This document shows positions 1 through 12,480 of a stretch of DNA of 64,000 nt, piece by piece (position 1 is the stretch's first letter; each line of letters starts with the position of its first letter). The notes under the pieces were generated by a model. That model was not told the origin of the DNA, did not search any database, and was given only the letters and a program-made list of their open reading frames with translations. Made by a program: the position numbers and the translations under genes. Origin of the DNA: Eumeta japonica (taxonomy: Eukaryota; Arthropoda; Insecta; Lepidoptera; Psychidae); NCBI GenBank assembly GCA_005406025.1, contig BGZK01000086.1:1-64000 (forward strand). Direction: 5' to 3'.

Positions 1-135
1 ACATCGGTCGGTTCATCATAGTGCTGCTGCCAAGTTGGCCACGGCGTGGCTATAACACATCTCGTAAACAAAAGATATATTTCAACAGATTCAATGTATG
101 CGCTAATAAATTGCATGGAAGTGTATTTTTGTGGA

Positions 136-419
136 TCAGTAATCATCAATACGATCCGAATGAAGACGATTGATGGCGTTCAATACGATGTTCATTTGCA
201 CGATGAGTAAGTACGATAGCAAAACTTCATAGTTGGTATTAGCTGGAACAATCTCTTGGAACGTCCCTTCAAGTATGAATTTAACGATAGAACACGCAAG
301 AAGCTGTAATATCTCTTCACCAAGATCACGATGTCGAACGAAACAGATTACTGAAGATTCACAATTCTGTGATGTATGTTGTGTAGTGCCACGAGTGGTT
401 AGATGTATCACTCCAGAGA
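136..419 (-). CDS. Candidate terminal coding exon of an unrecognised gene
   Basis: On the minus strand a 94-codon open frame ends at a TGA at 138-136. It is preceded by a good acceptor (pyrimidine tract reading ttgttttAG, AG at 421-420), so the exon would start at 419 with two bases completing a split codon. The track start is a GTG at 411-409, which is not a normal nuclear start, so this is better read as an internal exon entry. The translation has balanced composition, an acidic/leucine-rich segment (GEEILQLLACSIVKFILEG) and helix-like hydrophobic stretches, unlike chance frames in this AT-rich DNA. I do not recognise the family. It would be the C-terminus of a gene running leftward, with its 3' UTR in 1-135. 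Real coding status is an inference from codon look and splice site. Confidence 0.42.
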
Positions 420-580
420 CTAAAACAATGTACCACCTTCATCTATGCCTTATAAAATTAGACTGAAGTATTGCTTCTCTCTGTTTTATTGTGTTTTCTG
501 AATAATGACGCAATCGAACACCGTTATATATATTAACATCTAAGATATCGGTATTAGATCTTTTTTATGCAAATTTTCAC

Positions 581-704
581 CCAACGAACCAGAAACTAAA
601 TGTCGTTCGAGTGTTCTTACAATTTAGAATACTCTCTACTTCTGTTACCATGAGCCTGTCTACTGTTAATGAGGTGCCTTCAAAGATTTTTTTTATTTCT
701 TTTT
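581..704 (-). CDS. Candidate internal coding exon, same or another unknown gene
   Basis: Minus-strand segment with an acceptor at 706-705 after a long pyrimidine tract and a donor GG|GTGAAA at 580-575. The frame between them is open for 40 codons plus two split codons. The translation contains EGTSLTVDRLMVTEVESIL, which looks protein-like, not low complexity. It enters in phase 1 and leaves in phase 2, whereas the exon at 419-136 must be entered in phase 1, so the two cannot be spliced directly in frame. Either a small exon is hidden between them, one of my boundaries is wrong, or the locus is decayed. The acceptor side abuts an old dispersed repeat that begins near 707. Confidence 0.28.
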
Positions 705-706
705 CT

Positions 707-1301
707 AAAAAAACAAAAATAAATATTTTTAGGGTGGGAGGTGAGCACTCCATACATGTAATAGAAGCTGAAAAAAAAATTATTTTCAGCAAACAGCAAT
801 GTGTGGCACATATTTCGACAGATATTAAAAAAAAATTAAGGTTTTTAAGCAAAATTTCTGATTACGTCAATAATTTTGGAAATATCGCTCCGCAAGTTGT
901 AGAAATTGTGTCCCCCCCTTTTATTTTTTAAACCATTAGTCCAAAAATTATGAAAAAAATAAGGAAGTTAACGCTCAATAAATACTTAAATAAATCCTTT
1001 TTTTTTTTGTACTTGATCGAATATACTGTTTTTGATTTATTGCCGAAAATTACGCTTCTGAACAAAAGGATATAAGTGCTATGAAGATACGCTCTTTTTC
1101 TGATTCACTGTAGCTTACACTAATTTAATCGACATACCTACTTGTCTCTCTAGTTATAGGCGACTAAAGTCCTTATAACTGTTCCGTGCAGGAAATATGG
1201 AAAAAGTGCAACAACCACTTTTTTCATCTGTAGTGCATTTTTTTGTAATAATGGCTTCGAAACATTATAACGAGCATGGTCCGACATGCAAGAGTATGGC
1301 C
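707..1301 (+). repeat. 5'-truncated copy of the AGGGTTCCG dispersed element
   Basis: This stretch aligns by eye, with small indels, to 32350-32945. Shared words include CTCCATACATGTAA, ATTTCTGATTACGT, ACTGTTTTTGA, ATACGCTCTTTT, CATCTGTAGTGCATTT and TAATGGCTTCG/TAGTGGCTTCG. The copy lacks the 5' AGGGTTCCG terminus and its 3' terminus has decayed (GGCTTCGAAACATTA instead of GGCTTCGGAACCCTA). It carries no coding capacity; short open frames here are chance. It starts next to the candidate minus-strand exon at 581-704. Confidence 0.75.
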
Positions 1302-1739
1302 TTCATAACAATCAGCCGTTAAAATTAGCAGCGTACACGTAATTATTGCCACATGTAATAAAACATTAGAACTCGGTGTGCTTGTGCATAGACGATATGT
1401 ACGCAAAATGGAGAGGGGACGACAGAAAAATGGTAACATAAGACATAACAACGTTTTTCAAATTTTTTATCTGTCTATCTAGAGAAAAACAACGAAAAAA
1501 AGTCTGACCCAAATCAAACACCTTATAATGACCTTGTACAATATGCTAAATAAATAGCACAGCTGCTTAACTAAATCCCGAAAATTTAAACACGTAGACA
1601 TTAAGATTTTACACGTAAGATATTACATTTAAATTAAAATTTGTTGTAAAAGCATGGATTGATAAAGCCACGCTGTGGTCAATTCAGCTGCAGAACAAAA
1701 AAGTTAAGGCTCGATCGAAGAGATAACATGTTCTCACAG
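1302..1739. other. AT-rich DNA without recognisable feature
   Basis: No splice-bounded open frame, RNA gene or clear repeat was recognised. The sequence is AT-rich with short homopolymer runs. Confidence 0.5.
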
Positions 1740-1930
1740 AATACAAACGTGAAGTATCAGCTTTCGCTGTGGTCTTTCCTCTAGCGAATGAGAGCTTCGG
1801 TGCTCCATCAGGCCATTCCCCAAGATTAGTTATGTTATTCCTTCCCAAAAGGATGGCAATCCACTGGTTACTATTTCGGGGTTACGAGTGTCATTTGCTC
1901 CATGATGATCTGCATGCAGGTTTTCCCCTT
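1740..1930 (+). mobile_element. Decayed 3' tail of a lepidopteran non-LTR retrotransposon
   Basis: Contains CATCAGGCCATTCCCCAAGAT and later CCTTCCCAAAAGGATGGCAA followed by a GGTTACGAGTGTC-like segment. The same order is seen at 27205-27312 (CCTTTCCAAAAGGCCGGCGA ... GGTTGCGAGTGTCCATG). These words belong to the 3' ends of CR1/Jockey-like LINEs common in moths and butterflies. No reverse transcriptase frame survives here. Confidence 0.5.
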
Positions 1931-2809
1931 TAGTGTTATAATTTTTTTTAATATGCAAGGTGGCATCCATTTCGTTTTAAATTTACATTTATTCGCATCT
2001 ATTTTATTTTTATAATCGAATAAATACTTATTACAATAAATTAAGGCACAGGTAGGCCCGGTCCATGCAGACACGCCTGTACTCAGCAGAAGGGGTTACG
2101 TGGAGGCTACTTTCGATTATGTTGTCAAAACAACATAATCGTTTAAATTCTATTCAGGTTGAGAAGGAACGTGGCCTCATTTTGAGACTAAGTAATTTTA
2201 AATCTTTCACATTTGGTTAAGTTGTTAATGTGTCATGTTGATTTTGGGCAATGATTGATTCAAAACCTTGTTATTTTAAATCTGACAATATCATGATCTA
2301 ATTAATATTGTCAACAAAATGTTGGCTTCTTACCGCAGTCACAGGTACAATTTATACCTCTTAACTTAGTCAAACCAACAACTTTAATTATTATTTAGCA
2401 GTTATAAATATATAATTGTTATGAATTGCAATTAGTATCCGTAGTACACAGAAATCTTTGTTAATATTTATAACCTATAGAAAAATAACGAAGTCGTCGA
2501 TGTCACTGCGTTTAAAAGTACAAATAATACCTTCTTGTAACTGCTGGAGGAAGCCACCGTTTGTTTTATGACACAATACATTTGAGTATAACATTATTAT
2601 TATATATGTATGCATATTATATACGTATATTCAAAAAATATAATTAAATAAATAAATCAAAAAAAAATTGTTACAATTTATTTAGTGAACTTAAATACCA
2701 AACTTACTAAAATGAACTTCATTAAAATAATCATTTGAGTGATGGAATTCTTTATTACAGGACAGCTTCAGAGACAACTCCATAGTAATTACGTAATCAA
2801 AAAATAAAA
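1931..2809. other. AT-rich intergenic DNA, no feature seen
   Basis: Long A/T runs and short open frames only; one minus-strand frame (1871-2074) has no splice sites or protein-like composition. Nothing supportable as a gene. Confidence 0.5.
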
Positions 2810-3260
2810 TATTACACGGTCAAAAATCCCCCTCCGTCTCTTTCTCTCTCTTTAAAGCACTCCCCTTAATGTCACACCGAGTGTCAGGATCCCGGTGACA
2901 ACATATGGAGCAGTGTTGAGCTTTGCGATCATTTGCAGGGCAAAGTGAAACCATGTCATGTAAAGCTCAGTGGTCGTAGAGCGCGACAGTACTTCGACCC
3001 GGATCATCGCCTCCTACTTCATAATGCACGGGTCTGACCTCGTCTAGACCAGTGTTGGTCTCGACACCTCTGGTCTGTGGCATTCCGATATCAACTTCTG
3101 TCTCTAGACTACATCCAGGTAGAGCATCTCGGAACGTCGATAACGCCACCGGTTAGCCTTGAGAAAAATGTTGAATCTTTCTAGATGCTCTGTCACGTAT
3201 ACTATGTGTTAAGGGGCGACCAGCCATCTACACTGAGTACAAACGGAGAACATGCGCGGC
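2810..3260 (-). other. GC-richer block with minus-strand coding-like frames, possible repeat remnant
   Basis: A sharp rise in GC content inside AT-rich DNA. The minus strand has an ATG-less-noise frame of 60 codons at 3149-2967, and a second frame in the next register runs from about 3010 down to a stop near 2857 (it includes TELYMTWFHFALQMIAKL). The first ends close to where the second becomes protein-like, as if one frame had been broken by a 1-base shift. I do not recognise either. It may be a decayed transposon or pseudogene fragment, or chance. Confidence 0.25.
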
Positions 3261-3725
3261 AGCCATGATCTAGTAATAAAATAAAAACGAGTATACTTTC
3301 AAATCCAATCGCGCACAGCACACCTCCAATTTGCATACTATGCAAATACATATCATTAAACTAAAGCTTTAAAACAATTTAATAATACTCACGTTTGTTT
3401 AAGCAAATATATTATGTGTTTCATTTTTTTTTTATGTTAACATACGACAGCAGCTAAGTTGCTACTTATTTTTACATTCCTAGAACAATTTAAAAAATTC
3501 TACTAATTTAAAGTATTTTAAGCTATTCTAAAATTTTATGACTGATTCTTCCGGGCAAGCCTATGATTTGGTGTTCTTTTCTTTTGTGTTTAATAAGGCT
3601 ACCTATATTATTTTAAGTCGTAGCACCGATATTTCACGGTTATTTGCCGAATTGATTTCAGCGTCGAGAAACGGCTAGTCGGTCACAGCTCTATGAGCTG
3701 ATCTCTGGTGCAGATTGCTGCTTCG

Positions 3726-3778
3726 CGTAGCACGGCTTCGGGGCAGCTTATTCAACCTTTGCGGCAAGCCGTGCTACG
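3726..3778. repeat. 13-bp perfect inverted repeat (hairpin)
   Basis: CGTAGCACGGCTT at 3726-3738 is matched exactly in inverse by AAGCCGTGCTACG at 3766-3778, leaving a 27-base loop. It lies in a locally GC-richer patch (about 3660-3790). No known small-RNA family was recognised. Confidence 0.7.
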
Positions 3779-3790
3779 GTTGACCTCGCG

Positions 3791-5500
3791 CCGTACCACA
3801 AGTTAACTACAAACTACACAATTATCTACTTACCTGACTCATTGTTGGTTACCGTTTGCAATCGCAAATCATAATGATAATTGTAAAGGTTTCTCATCTC
3901 ATACCAAAACGTAGCTCTATAAAAATTAAAAGAATACAACATTTATTCCACCTACTCCACTAACTTATCTAATATTCAAGTAAAATTGAATGGCCGCATG
4001 CTCATTTGCCCCTTATGAATTCTATATCAAAAGCCGTGATACAAATTATTTATTTATTTATAATTTACATTCACTTTATGCATCTAAGATGTAATGAGCG
4101 AGAGACCATTTTTAAAGAGCGTTAGTTATTAGTGTATATAAAATAAAAATATTTTAAAATTTAAAATAAAAAAATACTTTCAAATTTGGTTACAAATATT
4201 ACCTACGCACTTTAATTGATCATCTGATATACAAACCTAATCTATTTCTATTTTCAAAAAATATGTTCTATCTAGTCAGTGTTTGTTATATCAAAAATCA
4301 AAACGTAAACATGTCTCTAAATAAATATTTACGAAGTTTTAAGTTATGTTTCGGAGAACACCCCAGTTTGGTGACAAAGGAACGAGGGAGGTTTCGATGT
4401 TGACTCTTATTATTGCAATAACGTTTAAAGAATCTGCTTACAGTACTTTCCTGTTTATTTCTAACAAAAATGTAATAATCACCATATTAAGCATGCGAAC
4501 AATATCAAACGGAGGTAAGATGCTATTAGTATCTGATTAAAAAACGTTCGAAATAAAAATTCTCTCTTTTTTATGCTTCATAATAATGGGTTGCTTTACT
4601 ATTTGTTTTTATATAAATGTATTTGAAGCTTTTTTGTTTGAGTATAGGGAAAATGTTTCTATTTTCGATAACTAAATACAGCTGAATGTTTTATATTACT
4701 AATCAGAAAAAGAAGACCCTACTACCGAGTGACGTCACTGTCTACTTACGCCGTACAGATGTGATGATTATTTTTAAACTTAAAAAAATGGATTTTAAAT
4801 TGAGAATGTTTTTACATGTATTAATTTTAAGATGCTGTTCATTTGCTTTAACTATTTTTGTCTTAATATTATAAAATATTATAAAAACGTCAGTGTTTTT
4901 TCCTGAAAAACCATTGCTTTCTTATATTAACGAAATATAATTAAATCGAGGAACCAAAAAAACTGTTGATGCTAGAGGCTATCCTTAAAACTTCCCACTA
5001 TGATATTTGTCGATGTGTTTTTAAACTCCTTCTGTTCAAAATATAATCCTCTATAAGTTTATGAGTTTTTCTAGTTCAGTCATCCCTGAAGTTTCTTGTT
5101 GCTTTCGAGGTCAGTGTTTAAAAATAAAAATAGCTATAAGTTTTTTAAAGCTCTTCAGGCTCAAAAACATAGTTATGATATGTTTTGAACTTTTCAAATT
5201 TGAAAACTTAAATTTATTAAAAAGAGAAAGTTGCTTTTATGTTTCAACTACGACATCTTTCGAACAAGTTGGTCGATGTTGATCTGCTTTGCAGTTTCAA
5301 ACGCGACATTTTAAGCAGAAAAAGATGACCGAGTAGCAAACAACTATTCATCAAGAAGTTCAAAAGATATTTTGTAGAAGTAGTTTAAGAAATAACAAAA
5401 AAAAAAAATTTTTGAAAATTTTCTTGAACAACTCAACTGATTTTTATGCTATTTGCGGCAGTCGATGAACTGTTTGAGGAATTAATTTGATTGATCCACA
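3791..5500. other. AT-rich DNA without recognisable gene
   Basis: Several short open frames (for example 4346-4540, 4686-4874, 5061-5282) lack splice sites, have AT-driven composition and resemble no family. No RNA gene was seen. Confidence 0.5.
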
Positions 5501-6224
5501 TGATTGATATATGATTAATCCGTTATGATTATCCAAAAGTTATAAAAAGTTTACACCCCCGTCCCCAGAAAAAAAAAATCACATTTACACGGAGAAAGAG
5601 ACATACAGACATCACTCGGAAAGTGGTCAAAATAGATTCCTAGACCACTAAAATGTCAGGATTTAATGAAAATTCGATTTTTGAAAACCAATCATAAAAA
5701 CAGTATCTTCTCAAAATGTTTCTACTTTCTTAGCAGGAAATCAAAAGACTTTTTTGTAGAATTTTTCGTCAACGATATCTCTCGAATGAACCAGTCGATT
5801 TCAATGCAGTTGACAATGATCGACATTGTTTGTTATGAAAAAGATACCCGTTCTTTTATTATAACATTGCTTCTGTACTGTGTAACATTTGCACTATGCA
5901 ATATTATTCAGGTTTCGCTGTTAAAAATGATATAACATCCCACAGGGATTTTTGCTTTTTTGGAATACAGGAAATATTGTGTGTTTTAATTTAGATCATA
6001 GTTTTTATTCGTAAATACTAATTCGTTTCGCCGTCGAGAAAAAAAGTTTTGTGTTATAATACCATAGAAATCATATTTTTCCAGGATAAAAAGTAGCTTA
6101 TAGTACTCTTGACCTTTAAGATATACCCGTAAAAATAATTAAGTCTATCTTCTGCTCTGTTGTTATGTAAAAGTGGAAATAACGAACTGACGATAGCATT
6201 TCGCATTTATGGCATTAGTAAGGA

Positions 6225-6790
6225 TTTCATCATAATAGGTTTTGCCATTGTCGAGTTATAAGAAGATATGTCAAAAAATAAAACAAGCAAGAGAGAAAAA
6301 CAGAAACATGTTTAAACAGCAACCTTTAGTTTTCACAAAGGTGTGTTATATCAGATTCTATTCAAGTGATTAAAAGGTTGTCTGGTAGTAAGAAGGTACA
6401 TAAAGAAAAATATAGATACACAAACACTAACTTATTTTTATGTCACTATAAACTTTATTACTATACTAAATTTTATCAGAATCGATTAACACATTGCCGA
6501 GTTTTAGAAAGACTTATACAGAAAAATATAAATAGATAGTACCATGTATTTTTCTCTAAAATTTGTTATATCAGTAGTTATATCCAGGGCCATCTCGGCT
6601 TATGCCTTTGCTCAAGCTCTTAGATACACAGAGGCTGGATTTTTGGGTGCACAAAGTCGAGGCCCTTGGACTCATAGAACTTTGGTCTTTGGGCACAGAG
6701 TTTGGGACACTTAGCTACGAGGAATTCAATTGAATGCTAAATTTCATCAAGGTCTATTATGCTATTTGTCGAGTTATATGGAAAAAGACA
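6225..6790 (+). repeat. Degenerate, spaced repeat units
   Basis: A related sentence recurs three times: near 6225-6270 (ATAGGTTTTGCCATTGTCGAGTTATAAG region), 6470-6520 (ATTGCCGAGTTTTAGAAAG) and 6735-6790 (GCTATTTGTCGAGTTATATG), each followed by an A/G-rich AAAAAGACAGAGA-like tail. Such text is typical of decayed noncoding lepidopteran transposon bodies. The block from about 5500 to 6850 appears to be the same kind of debris; the 5666-5935 open frame within it is not supported as a gene. Confidence 0.4.
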
Positions 6791-6859
6791 GAGATAAACA
6801 GATAGTATCTTATAATTCACACAGTATATGCTATCAGCATACCAAAATAAATTAATATG

Positions 6860-9800
6860 CATTAAAATATTTAAGAGTCTGTAATTTGTTTTATTTTGTC
6901 GCTCATGCTTATTGTTTGATTTGCTTGGAGAAGCGATGTTATAGTAAGCGATGAGAATCGGGAGGAAAAAAAAAGGGGAGGGGAAGACGTGGTGTTAGAG
7001 CGTGAGGTAGAATGAAAGCTAAAGTAAGAGAAAATGTCAACAACGCGATTATAATTGTATGATTGATAATAATGGTTTAATAATAAAAAATAGAATAATA
7101 ATAGTAAATTAAAATGAACGATAAGATTTTTTACCTTGCGTCTTTTGTTAGTAATATAGCTTATTATTATAACGCTAGAGGACCCGTGTTGCTTGCTGTA
7201 CTATGCTGGTAATACAATTAAAAAATAACGAGTTTATATTAGTGAAATGAGAACATATTCTAACTGTTTTACTAATTATACATATAAAGCTAAAGTTGCA
7301 TGTACAGTGCGAAGCAAGACGGGGGATTGACAATTATCTTCTAATTTGAAACGCATATTATAATATGGAAAAATTGAAAATCAAGTTAGATGTTCACACC
7401 TAGCTTTCCTGCAACTCACCCGGTTAAGATGGATAAAGCTCATTTCAGCGACTGTTCTTAAATCAAAACCAACCGCTTATCTCAATTAGAACCGGAGATG
7501 TAGAGAAAGAAAGCTTGATAGTAAAAGTTAGGCGACAATTTACAATGCTTGATTACAAATTTGTGCATAAATATCTTTCATTAAAAAAAATAAAGGAAAT
7601 AGGTTGAATAGAATGGTTAAACGGACTCTTACTTAGTAGATTTCATATATTTTTGTGTAGATAACCAATATTGCGTAATTTAAAGACATGCAGACAAATG
7701 GACACACAAATAAAAAAATAATGCCTATATTTTCCTTAGAGTTCAAATCATAGGTCAAACGGGCTTTTGATTTTGAATTTATTCTTGTATATTCACAAAT
7801 TACAGATTTATTAGCAGCGAATATAATTTTCTTACAGATTTTCAATTCGTATTCTATATTCGATTTATACTAGTTCAGCTTCTATTACAAAAGTTTACTA
7901 AATTCGCACATATTGGATATCATAGTGGCGTCGGTGACCCTGAAATACGCGGCAAAAATTACATTCCATTACATATGCTTAGTCTTATTAAAATAATTTT
8001 CAGACTTTCGGTCTTTTGCTAAATACATCACAAAAATTGCACTTCTGCTATTGAACATAATAAAGTACCATAAAAAAACAATAATTGCAAGATATCATAT
8101 TAGTAATTAGTTTAATAAATGAATGTATAGAACGAATTATGTATTAATAGTTTAACATAACTCGATTTTAAGAAATGAAACGTGTATTTCTTTAAACATG
8201 GTAACACTAATGGAAAATGGCGCCTATGGAATCGCGTGTAGAAGTACAAAGTAAAATATATTTATCTCTTTTTCTCTCTACAAATACGCCGTATAATAAT
8301 GTTCCATTTCATTCTACTGGATCTGACGTTGAATTTCATGTATTTTGTGTTTAGTTAAACAAAATTGAGCACCTGAGTTGGGTCTGCATTCGTCTTATGA
8401 TTAAATTTTGTGTTTAAAATGCTATTTCTTTGTAAAACAATGCATTTAATCTACGTTTTATCAGACATTTAATTAGATAAATATTGTTTAAAAGATTTTA
8501 TGTGTCCTAGCGGCAATAAGTGTTAAATCGAAAAATTAGGTGCCGTTAAACACGTGAAGATCTACGTGAACGAAAAGTATCCAGTTTTATAAGAAAAAAC
8601 ATTCATAAAATAATCACGAAAATATTGTTCTTTATAGTTCGGTAAGTACATTTTCTATTGTGCAGATATTTCATTCATAACTTATAAATATTAACAATTT
8701 TATTCTCGAAATATATTTGTTATTTTTTTTTTGCCAATAGAAAAAAAAAACAATAAGTTGATATGTAATTTATTGGCTACGAGTGAAATAAAAAATATGT
8801 TGAATGTTTATTCATATTTGTTCGCCCCATTGACTTACATATTATGAGTGAATGTGTGTCATTTGAATTGAAATAGATGACTAGTGCATATTAAAACAAT
8901 GATATTGTAATTGGCGATGATGCAATAATAGATGACCGTGAATTATTATGGCTAGGGCTATTATAAAAATGCTTAATGTGATTTTTTATTTCACTGTATT
9001 ATAATGAAATAACCTTTAGCAATCTATGTACGTAGATAGCTAATATTTTGAAAAATCATGACAATTATATCATCATTAATTATTTTATACCTTATTTTTT
9101 AGGAGATTAGCAACAACTATAGTTTTTGTAAAAGTTCATTATTATTTGAATTGCAATTTCAAACCACATAGGCGAGACTTCTTCAGTGAAATGAATTAAA
9201 CATCTATGAAAGTAATTAGAAAAAAAATGAAAATATACTATTTGAGTAATTATGTTTGCCATTTTATAACTTTAATGTTCAAAGTAAATAATAGATGCAA
9301 GACATAATAAAATTGTAGAAAAAAGGAAAAAAAGGGTTATGCAAATTATTAAGTAATGACAATGCTTTGTGTATATTTTTCTGCTAGTCTTTTTTTCATA
9401 AAATCACATTTTTTTTTCTAATAATAATTAATTGTTTTGAAATTTTAAGATACTATCTTAATAAAATTAAATCTAAACAATATGTCCAAAATTTGATTAT
9501 TAAAAACTTACCTATTTCTGAAATAGTTCCTTGAAACAATTCTTGTGTTGTTACTTAATTTAATTTAAGTTATGACATAAAAGAATGACTTAAAGCTTTA
9601 TCTGTATTTTTAATACCATTACGTTCTGCATTGAAAAAAAAATTTATGTAATAACATTATTATACATATAGTGCACATGCACTACACATTATTTATGGTT
9701 TTAAGTAAGAATTTTGGAATATTTGGAGTTGCAGAGTTTTATTAGAGACAAGATTTCAAGCAAAATTAATAATAAATGGAAAGGAAGAGAGCCATTTGTC

Positions 9801-10854
9801 AATTTGCCTAATTGAGCAACAATTGAGCAAAAGTCCTTGAGGGAAGCATTGTAACTCTTCCAACACCATGATGTTACTTGATGTGTGTTTTGTTATGTCT
9901 ATGTGTTGGCATTATTCTACAAGTTCAACTTGGAAACAAAGTAATTGAAACCTAACATTTGTTTTTTTGTTAGGGATAATAACATGGGTAGCGGGTACAT
10001 TATTTAAATTGCATTCCATTGTTTAAATTATTTGCCAGCAATAATAATAAGTAAATTTATAAATGTATTATCTAAGTTTTAACACACTTATTTCTCATTA
10101 AGTTTCTTTTATTAAAAATGAACATCCTGTACTGTCTTCATTGAGGAACATTGCTGAGATCCTCAAATTTTGTATATGTTGTTTTTATGGGCTAAACCTT
10201 CATATATGTCAACAGTTTCATTCATTTGTAAGCTATAAATCATTATAAGGTTTTGGTAATATGTATACATGAGCCTATGTATGGCAGTATAATGTTGTTG
10301 TGAAATTTGGTTGACAAATTCAAATTTTTTTTGTCTATTGACAGTTCATAGTTCAATCTATGAACTTTGTATTTCTGTTCACAATTTATACAATGAATAA
10401 TTTCTATTAACATTTCCTTTAAATTAATTATTATAAAAAAAAGATTACTTATCATTAAACTCAAAATTTCAATTTAAGTTATAATCTAAATATAGACACA
10501 TTATGTAAATAAATAATAATGATCGTTTTTAAAAAGTACTTCATAGCAGGCAGCCTTTAAAATAAAGAAGTTAATAAACAACTCAATGTAGCCTGTATCC
10601 TATAGTTTCCTCACAATACTCGCACACATGCATTAGGTCACAAGGAAAATATGTACCGAGTTATTAACTCTTAATAACTAATCAAAGGCAACACTACATG
10701 AATCCTGTGTGCATCATTTTTAACACATTCTTTACTTACTTTTAATTTTTATTTACCTATTAAAATTATTAATTATTACTTTTGCAAACTCAACAGAAAA
10801 ATCCATATTTTAAATTACCAATTAAACACAGAGATTATTATTACAGAATATATC

Positions 10855-10858
<4 letters not shown>
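6860..10858. other. Long AT-rich stretch, no gene recognised
   Basis: Scanned on both strands: no splice-bounded conserved frame and no RNA gene. A well-formed splice donor (G|GTAAGTAC at 8641-8648) follows a somewhat CpG-richer patch and is the only transcript-like signal I noted. Otherwise simple A/T runs. Confidence 0.45.

Positions 10859-10909
<51 letters not shown>
10859..10909. repeat. (TA)n microsatellite
   Basis: About 25 uninterrupted TA dinucleotides. No function is implied; likely length-polymorphic. Confidence 0.97.
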
Positions 10910-10912
<3 letters not shown>

Positions 10913-12480
10913 CTTCAATAACACAACAAATACAGTTGCAATTCCTTTTGGATAATTTGCAAAAAAGTGATAGACAAACACATACCCTATTATTGTTCTT
11001 ATGAAACCATAACAGGACACTTGTTAAAACTTGTCATATACTTGTCACGAAATTCTTTATGGATTCAGTACAACAGATGATATTTAAAGCATTTCATTCT
11101 TACTTTGTATTGATTACGTACGCTATGGTTTATTTATATTTTCACCATCAGTTGGCTTATTTTGGGAAACTTCGATTTTGAAAATATTCTACCAAGTTCA
11201 AAGGGGCTCGAGCGCAATTCTTTATTTGTGGCTGATCTCTTTCAATTACATCCGAATAAAAAATAAAACATATTTAACGTCTATCCATAGTGTAACCAAG
11301 ATGATTGCTAAGCAAATTCAGCATTAAGATATTGTCAAACATAATTGTTGGAAAAGATTTCATATTGTCAAACTGCATAAATGAACAAATCTACGAATGC
11401 TGTACTAGCTTTCACCATTAACTATCCACACATAGCCAAGTGTATAAGACTACAATTTTATTTAGGTTTTCATTGCAGATTCTATTCTCAATACTCATCA
11501 ATTATCAAAAGAAAAAAAAATAAATAAAAACATAGTTAATAAGACAGTCCCAAAAAATTATGTAATTTTACTAAAAAACAAATTTAGTTCATCTTTAGAC
11601 ATGTTTTGAAAAAAAAAATTCCTAGTGCTTTCTCATCAAAAGGATGCTTTTTAGAGGACGTCACGAGAAATTTAATTTTTAGCGATCATTCTAATGTACA
11701 ATGTAAGTCAATGTAGTTATGATGTAATATATTATCATGCAATAATACGTATGAATTTGTATATTTCGCTATTCTTTTGAGGTGTTGGACACCTCTGTTC
11801 GTAATTTATTAGGATTAGCCTAGAAGTTTATTATTCCATCATAGGATCAATGACCAAGTGCGGTGTGGACGCGGCGTGATTTTAGCGTAGTGGGCGGCGC
11901 GCGCTATGATTTATTGCCATGCGGCCAATTCGGACTGACCCCAGGCCGCTTTGAGGCTCCAATTACATGTTATTTTTTTCCTAAAGGAAACATTCTCATA
12001 GTACTGAGAGGAATCAGAGAGGAGAGCTATTATTTATGTTCGTGGTTTTTGTCTGTGGTTTTGTTTCATAATTTGTTTCATAATGTAGGAGGATATCGTT
12101 ATCAAATCTAATTTTTCAGATTCATCAAACATAGATAGGTGTTTTAAGGTCCTAGGAAGCAATTTTGACCGTTTTCAGAGGACTGTTGGTGTGTCAATAT
12201 GTGATTGCTTAAAGTCGCTATCGTCATCTAGTTACACGAAATATCGTAAAAAAGAAATGTTTAGAATTTTTTACAATTCCTTGGTGCTCGATTTTGAACA
12301 TCTTAAGGCTTTTTGGGCTCAAAAAATTACATCGAATGCCGTAAGCCCGGTTCACATCGGCTGCTTCTTTCAATAGATATCTCCGAAAAACGTTAGAAAA
12401 ATTATAATATTGTAATTTTTTAAAACACTAATAGTTTTGCAAGGGAATGCTACTGATGTGGTGAATTGCCGGTGGTCGTG
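10910..12480. other. AT-rich DNA, no supported feature
   Basis: The open frame at 11863-12111 begins in a short GC patch and becomes AT-rich; no homology recognised. The 12191-12376 frame is likewise unsupported. The stretch may partly be the body of the retrotransposon remnant that follows. Confidence 0.4.
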
